Positions 61,090 through 64,000 of a stretch of DNA of 64,000 bases are shown here, piece by piece. The stretch's first letter is position 1. Each line of letters begins with the position of its first letter. A program made the translations under genes and the position numbers. The notes under the pieces are model-generated. The model made no database searches and was not told the DNA's origin. It saw nothing but the letters and a program-made list of their open reading frames with translations. Location of the stretch: NCBI RefSeq assembly GCF_003319095.1, contig NZ_QOHI01000003.1:1-64000 (forward strand), written 5' to 3'. Origin of the DNA: Blastococcus sp. TBT05-19. Its GTDB lineage: Bacteria > Actinomycetota > Actinomycetes > Mycobacteriales > Geodermatophilaceae.

Positions 61090-61229
61090 CCCGGAGCACC
61101 CCGGCCGCCGACCACCTGCGGGTGGGCCCGGCCGGGTCGCTGTCCTACGCTCCGGCGCAGCGCCTGACGATGACCACCGCCGATGCCCGGACCATGCCGG
61201 GGATCACGCCCCTGGAGGCCACCCCGTGA
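61086..61229 (+). CDS. possible small ORF bridging ygfZ and rsiG
   Basis: A 47-aa frame that starts in the ygfZ stop (GTGA) and whose own stop contains the rsiG GTG (GTGA). The third codon positions are GC-rich as in real genes. No ribosome site and no family; the region also carries TACGCT near 61145-61150, a possible -10 box for rsiG. Listed because of the double overlap, which may be chance. Confidence 0.28.
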   Translation: MTRSTPAADHLRVGPAGSLSYAPAQRLTMTTADARTMPGITPLEATP

Positions 61230-61786
61230 GTCCGAAGCCGTCCCCCGCCGGCGGTGCCGCCGTCGATGCGCTGCTGGACCCGTCGTTCCTCGAGAACGCC
61301 ACGCAGCTGCAGATGAGCGAGGTGCGGCGGCTGCGCCGCGCGGCGGAGCAGGAGGAGGTCAACCTCTCCTACACCCGCCGCCTGCTCCAGGGGCGGTTGG
61401 ACATCGTGCGCCGGGAGCTGCAGCGGCGCGCCGAGGACGACGGCCGGTCGCTGGTGGACCTGCTGCCGGAGATCCTCGCGGAGAAGGGCCGCGGCCCCGC
61501 CCACGGCCTCGGCCGGCACCAGACGGTGCAGCCGGCCCGCCCGGAGGAGTACGAGTCCTGGGTGAACTCGCTGACCCCGGGGGCCGACCTCTCCGCGATC
61601 ACGGACCTGTCGGACAAGAAGCTGGAGACCGCCGCCCGCTCCCTGGCCGAGGCCGAGAAGGGTCTGTCGGAGCGTCGGCGGGGCGTCCAGCAGGTGATGG
61701 ACGGACTGGCCGGCGAGCTCGGCCGCCGGTACCGCGACGGCGAGGCCGACGTCGCCGCCCTCCTCGCGGACGAGGGCCGGCACTGA
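61226..61786 (+). CDS. rsiG: RsiG-family c-di-GMP-binding anti-sigma factor
   Basis: A 186-aa helical protein with two perfect copies of the signature E-x3-S-x2-R-x3-Q-x3-D: E44-S48-R51-Q55-D59 in EVNLSYTRRLLQGRLD and E144-S148-R151-Q155-D159 in EKGLSERRRGVQQVMD. In Streptomyces, RsiG (earlier AmfC) holds the sigma factor WhiG with c-di-GMP bound to these motifs and thereby controls sporulation. The GTG at 61226 begins MSPKPSPAGGAAVDALLDP. No whiG is in the window. Length and order next to ygfZ and a Fur-family gene fit the Streptomyces neighbourhood. Confidence 0.9.
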   Translation: MSPKPSPAGGAAVDALLDPSFLENATQLQMSEVRRLRRAAEQEEVNLSYTRRLLQGRLDIVRRELQRRAEDDGRSLVDLLPEILAEKGRGPAHGLGRHQTVQPARPEEYESWVNSLTPGADLSAITDLSDKKLETAARSLAEAEKGLSERRRGVQQVMDGLAGELGRRYRDGEADVAALLADEGRH

Positions 61787-61800
61787 ACGCCGACTGGCCG

Positions 61801-62754
61801 GTGAACCCCGTTCTCGTCGAGGTCCACCGGTCGGGCTTCTTCGAGTCCGCGCACCGCGGGTCGCTGGTCGTGCTGGACGCCGCGGGTGAGGTGACCTTCG
61901 CCGCGGGCGCGGTCGACCGCCCCACGCTGCCCCGGTCGTCGAACAAGCCGGTGCAGGCGACGGTGATGCTGGCCGCCGGGTGGGCGCCCGCCTCGGCTGA
62001 GGAGCTGGCCATCGCGGCCGGGTCGCACCTCGGGGAGGACGGGCACCGGGAGACCGCGGCCGGGATCCTGGAGGCAGCCGGGCTCGGCCCCGAGGCGCTG
62101 GGCTGCCCGCCCGCGCTGCCCTCGCACGAGGCGACGAAGGCCGCCTGGCTGGCCTCCGGCCGCGCGCCGGAGCGGCTGGCCATGAACTGCTCGGGCAAGC
62201 ACGCGGCGATGCTCGCCGCCTGCGTGGCCGCCGGCTGGCCCACCGAGGGCTACCTGTCGCGCGAGCACCCGCTGCAGCAGGCGATCGAGGCGCGGCTGGC
62301 CGAGGCGGCGGGCGAGCCGGTGACGGCGGTCGTCGTCGACGGCTGCGGGGCGCCCCAGCACGCGCTCTCGGTGACCGGTCTGGCGCGGGGCGTGCTCTCG
62401 CTGGTGCAGGCGGCCGAGGGATCGCGGGAGCGTGCGGTCGCCGACGCCATGCGGGCCAATCCCTGGTTCGTGGCCGGCACGGGTCGCGAGGACACCGACC
62501 TGATGCGCGCCGTACCCGGCCTGCTGGTCAAGGGCGGCGCCGACGGCGTGCACGTGGCCGCGCTGCCGGGCGCCGGCGCGGTGGCGCTGAAGCTGGACGA
62601 CGGCGGCGACCGCGGCCGCACACCCGCCCTCACCGCCGGGCTCCGGCGGCTCGGCGTCCCGGCCGAGGTGCTTGCTCCCTGGGCGCGCACGCCGGTGTCC
62701 GGTGGCGACGGCGTGGTCGGCGACGTCCGCGAATCCGCGGATCTAAACGCCTGA
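61801..62754 (+). CDS. asparaginase (R. etli AnsA-like family)
   Basis: A 317-aa protein of the asparaginase II family (Rhizobium type). Motifs: HRGSLVVLDAAGEVTF, the SSNKPVQATVML segment (usually R-S-x-x-K-P), LAMNCSGKHAAMLAACVAAGWP and VDGCGAPQHALSVTG. These carry the Ser/Lys catalytic pair of the family. It turns asparagine into aspartate and ammonia. The GTG at 61801 lies 15 nt after the rsiG stop. Confidence 0.88.
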   Translation: MNPVLVEVHRSGFFESAHRGSLVVLDAAGEVTFAAGAVDRPTLPRSSNKPVQATVMLAAGWAPASAEELAIAAGSHLGEDGHRETAAGILEAAGLGPEALGCPPALPSHEATKAAWLASGRAPERLAMNCSGKHAAMLAACVAAGWPTEGYLSREHPLQQAIEARLAEAAGEPVTAVVVDGCGAPQHALSVTGLARGVLSLVQAAEGSRERAVADAMRANPWFVAGTGREDTDLMRAVPGLLVKGGADGVHVAALPGAGAVALKLDDGGDRGRTPALTAGLRRLGVPAEVLAPWARTPVSGGDGVVGDVRESADLNA

Positions 62755-62789
62755 TGTGCCTTTTCCGGTGTGAGGGTCTTCACGCCGGT

Positions 62790-62821
62790 GTGCTAGCTCC
62801 TCCGCTTGCAGCTGCTAGCAC
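62790..62821. promoter_or_regulatory. inverted repeat upstream of XRE regulator
   Basis: GTGCTAGC (62790-62797) and GCTAGCAC (62814-62821) are exact 8-bp arms separated by 16 nt, just before the -10 box of the XRE gene. The size fits a site for a dimeric XRE regulator acting on its own promoter. Confidence 0.55.
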
Positions 62822-62828
62822 CCGGGGC

Positions 62829-62834
62829 TAACGT
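62829..62834 (+). promoter_or_regulatory. -10 box, leaderless, for XRE regulator
   Basis: TAACGT lies 7 nt before the GTG at 62842 with no ribosome site in between, so the mRNA probably starts at the start codon. Confidence 0.5.
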
Positions 62835-62841
62835 CGTATGC

Positions 62842-63306
62842 GTGCAGACCCCCGGTGACTTCGTCCGCGAGCAGGTGACGACGGTCCGCGACACGGTGGA
62901 CCGGGTCGCAGGCAGCGTGGCGGGGACGGTCGCGGAGGCGCCCAGCGTCTCGGCGGTCAGCTCGTCGGTGGGTGACTTCATCCGCGAGCAGCGCAGCGCT
63001 GCCCGGGTGTCGCTGCGCGAACTGGCCCGCAGCGCGGGGGTCAGCAACCCGTACCTGTCCCAGGTGGAGCGGGGTCTCCGGAAGCCGTCAGCGGAGATCC
63101 TCGCCTCGATCGCCCGGGGCCTGAAGATCTCGGCCGAGTCGCTCTACGAGCAGGCAGGGATCCTCGACCGGCGCTCCGGGAACCCGGACACCGTGGCGGC
63201 GATCCGCTCGGACGACGCGCTGTCCGAACGGCACAAGGCCGTGCTGCTCGAGCTCTACGAGACCTACGTCCGGGAGCACCGGGCCACGTCGCCGGCCGCC
63301 GGCTGA
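62842..63306 (+). CDS. XRE-family transcriptional regulator
   Basis: A 154-aa protein. Residues 1-50 are a helical lead (VREQVTTVRDTVDRVAGSVAG); the XRE HTH follows (FIREQRSAARVSLRELARSAGVSNPYLSQVERGLRKPSAEIL in parts, near 46-95), then a short helical C-terminus. It precedes an HbhA-like gene as Rv0474 precedes hbhA in M. tuberculosis, and likely regulates it. An inverted repeat lies just upstream. Confidence 0.88.
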   Translation: MQTPGDFVREQVTTVRDTVDRVAGSVAGTVAEAPSVSAVSSSVGDFIREQRSAARVSLRELARSAGVSNPYLSQVERGLRKPSAEILASIARGLKISAESLYEQAGILDRRSGNPDTVAAIRSDDALSERHKAVLLELYETYVREHRATSPAAG

Positions 63307-63336
63307 ACCCCCACCCCTCACACCCAAGGAGTCGAC

Positions 63337-64000
63337 ATGACCCCCACCCAGACCGTGAAGCAGTACAGCGAGCTCGCCGTGGCGCAGGGCCGCACCCTCG
63401 CCGAGCAGGCCAAGACCCCCCTCCTGGCCGTCGTCGGCGCCGGTGACCTCGCCGTGGAGCGTGCCCGCACCGTGCTCGCCTCGTTCCGCTCGCAGGCCGA
63501 GGCGCTGCCCGGCGAGGCGCAGGTCCAGGCCGACCTCGCGGTGAAGGAGGCCCGCACCCGGGCCACCGAGGCCGCCGGCACCGCCCGCACCACCGCGCAG
63601 CAGCTGGCCACCGCCGTCCGTCCGGAGGCGCTGCGCAGCACCGTCACCGGCCTGGTCGAGGTGGCCCGCTCGCAGGCCGCCACCACCGTCGAGACGCTGG
63701 CCGAGCGCGGCGCCGAGGTCGTCGAGGAGCTGCGTCGTCAGCCCGCCGTCCGTCGCGTGATCCGTCGCGCCGAGGCCGCCGTCGACACCGTCGAGGACAC
63801 CCTCGAGGAGGCTCTCGAGGAGACCGCCGAGGCCGTGACCGAGGCTTCCAACGAGGTCACCTCGATCGTCCAGAAGACGTCGGGCAAGGTCGCCAAGGCC
63901 GCGCACAAGGCCGAGGAGACGGTGCACGAGACCGCCGAGCAGACCAAGGCCACGGTGGCCGAGGTCGCCGAGGAGGAGCCCGCCCCCAAGGCCAAGGCGA
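63337..64000 (+). CDS. HbhA-like helical surface protein, partial
   Basis: The first 221 residues of a protein that continues past the window. It reads KTPLLAVVGAGDLAVERARTVL, close to the start of heparin-binding hemagglutinin, followed by a long coiled helix with Ala, Glu and Arg (VARSQAATTVETLAERGAEVVEELRRQ in parts). The visible end becomes Lys/Pro/Ala-rich (EEEPAPKAKA), where HbhA has its Lys-rich binding tail. AAGGAG lies 6 nt before the ATG. In non-pathogens such proteins may bind lipids or membranes; binding to heparin is not shown. Confidence 0.82.
   Translation, partial: MTPTQTVKQYSELAVAQGRTLAEQAKTPLLAVVGAGDLAVERARTVLASFRSQAEALPGEAQVQADLAVKEARTRATEAAGTARTTAQQLATAVRPEALRSTVTGLVEVARSQAATTVETLAERGAEVVEELRRQPAVRRVIRRAEAAVDTVEDTLEEALEETAEAVTEASNEVTSIVQKTSGKVAKAAHKAEETVHETAEQTKATVAEVAEEEPAPKAKA

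Noticed and set aside
1-64000. CRISPR arrays, rRNA genes, insertion sequences
   Set aside because: No regularly spaced direct repeats of CRISPR type, no rRNA stretches and no transposase genes were seen.

Overview
The window is high-GC DNA, with very strong G/C at third codon positions, frequent GTG starts and many ATGA/GTGA gene overlaps. The gene set points to an actinobacterium: mycothiol synthase, a GlnR-type regulator, an ESX/WXG100-like substrate operon, a leaderless cysteine leader peptide, a rhodanese/DUF1416/ThiX/LmeA-like block and an HbhA-like protein. A Geodermatophilaceae-type organism (Blastococcus, Modestobacter, Geodermatophilus) fits best, but this is inference from gene content and not a database match.

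Layout. 1-103 is the start of a TerC-like gene that leaves the window. 104-4613 looks like the right end of an integrated, transfer-capable element: tandem hairpins, a 1220-aa MobF relaxase-helicase, and a 41-nt copy of the 3' half of a tRNA-Lys-like gene (putative att site). 4627-9117 holds a short PH-like fragment and then six tightly coupled genes with a WXG100-like protein, a T7SS-signal protein, a small membrane protein and three related unknown proteins. 9468-10512 has a small gene and a membrane-anchored protein whose N-terminus is repeated in a small gene at 19418. 10516-13843 is a polyhydroxyalkanoate locus (phaZ, phaC, divergent tetR with a palindromic operator) next to a crotonase and two acyl-CoA dehydrogenases (13852-21456). 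In between are a hemerythrin protein, a YihY membrane protein and an MFS transporter. 21592-28341 holds an MFS/MarR efflux operon, hrpA and a small HTH protein. 28568-30662 has an HATPase anti-sigma-like protein, a small acidic protein and a frameshifted cytochrome P450.

30687-37924 (minus strand) is sulfate activation (cysD, cysN, cysQ), a hotdog thioesterase, a two-component system and a siderophore-interacting protein. 38029-41838 has two small stress-type proteins, a coiled-coil protein with 14-residue repeats and a LytR-CpsA-Psr protein. 41828-46514 is GNAT plus pstB-pstA-pstC-pstS behind a Pho box. 46682-51805 is mshD, glnR, a membrane protein, an LmeA-like DUF2993 protein, thiX, a cysteine attenuator, a rhodanese and a DUF1416 protein, which follows the order I recall for the M. 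tuberculosis Rv0814c-Rv0820 region. 51917-62754 has a PAS-PP2C phosphatase, a nitrobindin-like protein, a DUF885 peptidase, NhaA, a PabC-like enzyme, a Fur-family regulator, YgfZ, an RsiG-type c-di-GMP-binding anti-sigma factor and an asparaginase. The window ends with an XRE regulator and an HbhA-like protein that runs off the end.

The points most worth a second look are the orphan ESX-like operon and its related W-motif proteins, the mobile element end, the shared G-T-x-S-T-A-R-Y-E membrane motif, three ATGCAA boxes at exact 16-bp spacing, the leaderless Cys leader ORF, the two perfect RsiG signatures exactly 100 residues apart, the P450 frameshift, and a small membrane gene lying antisense inside the cysD-cysN operon.
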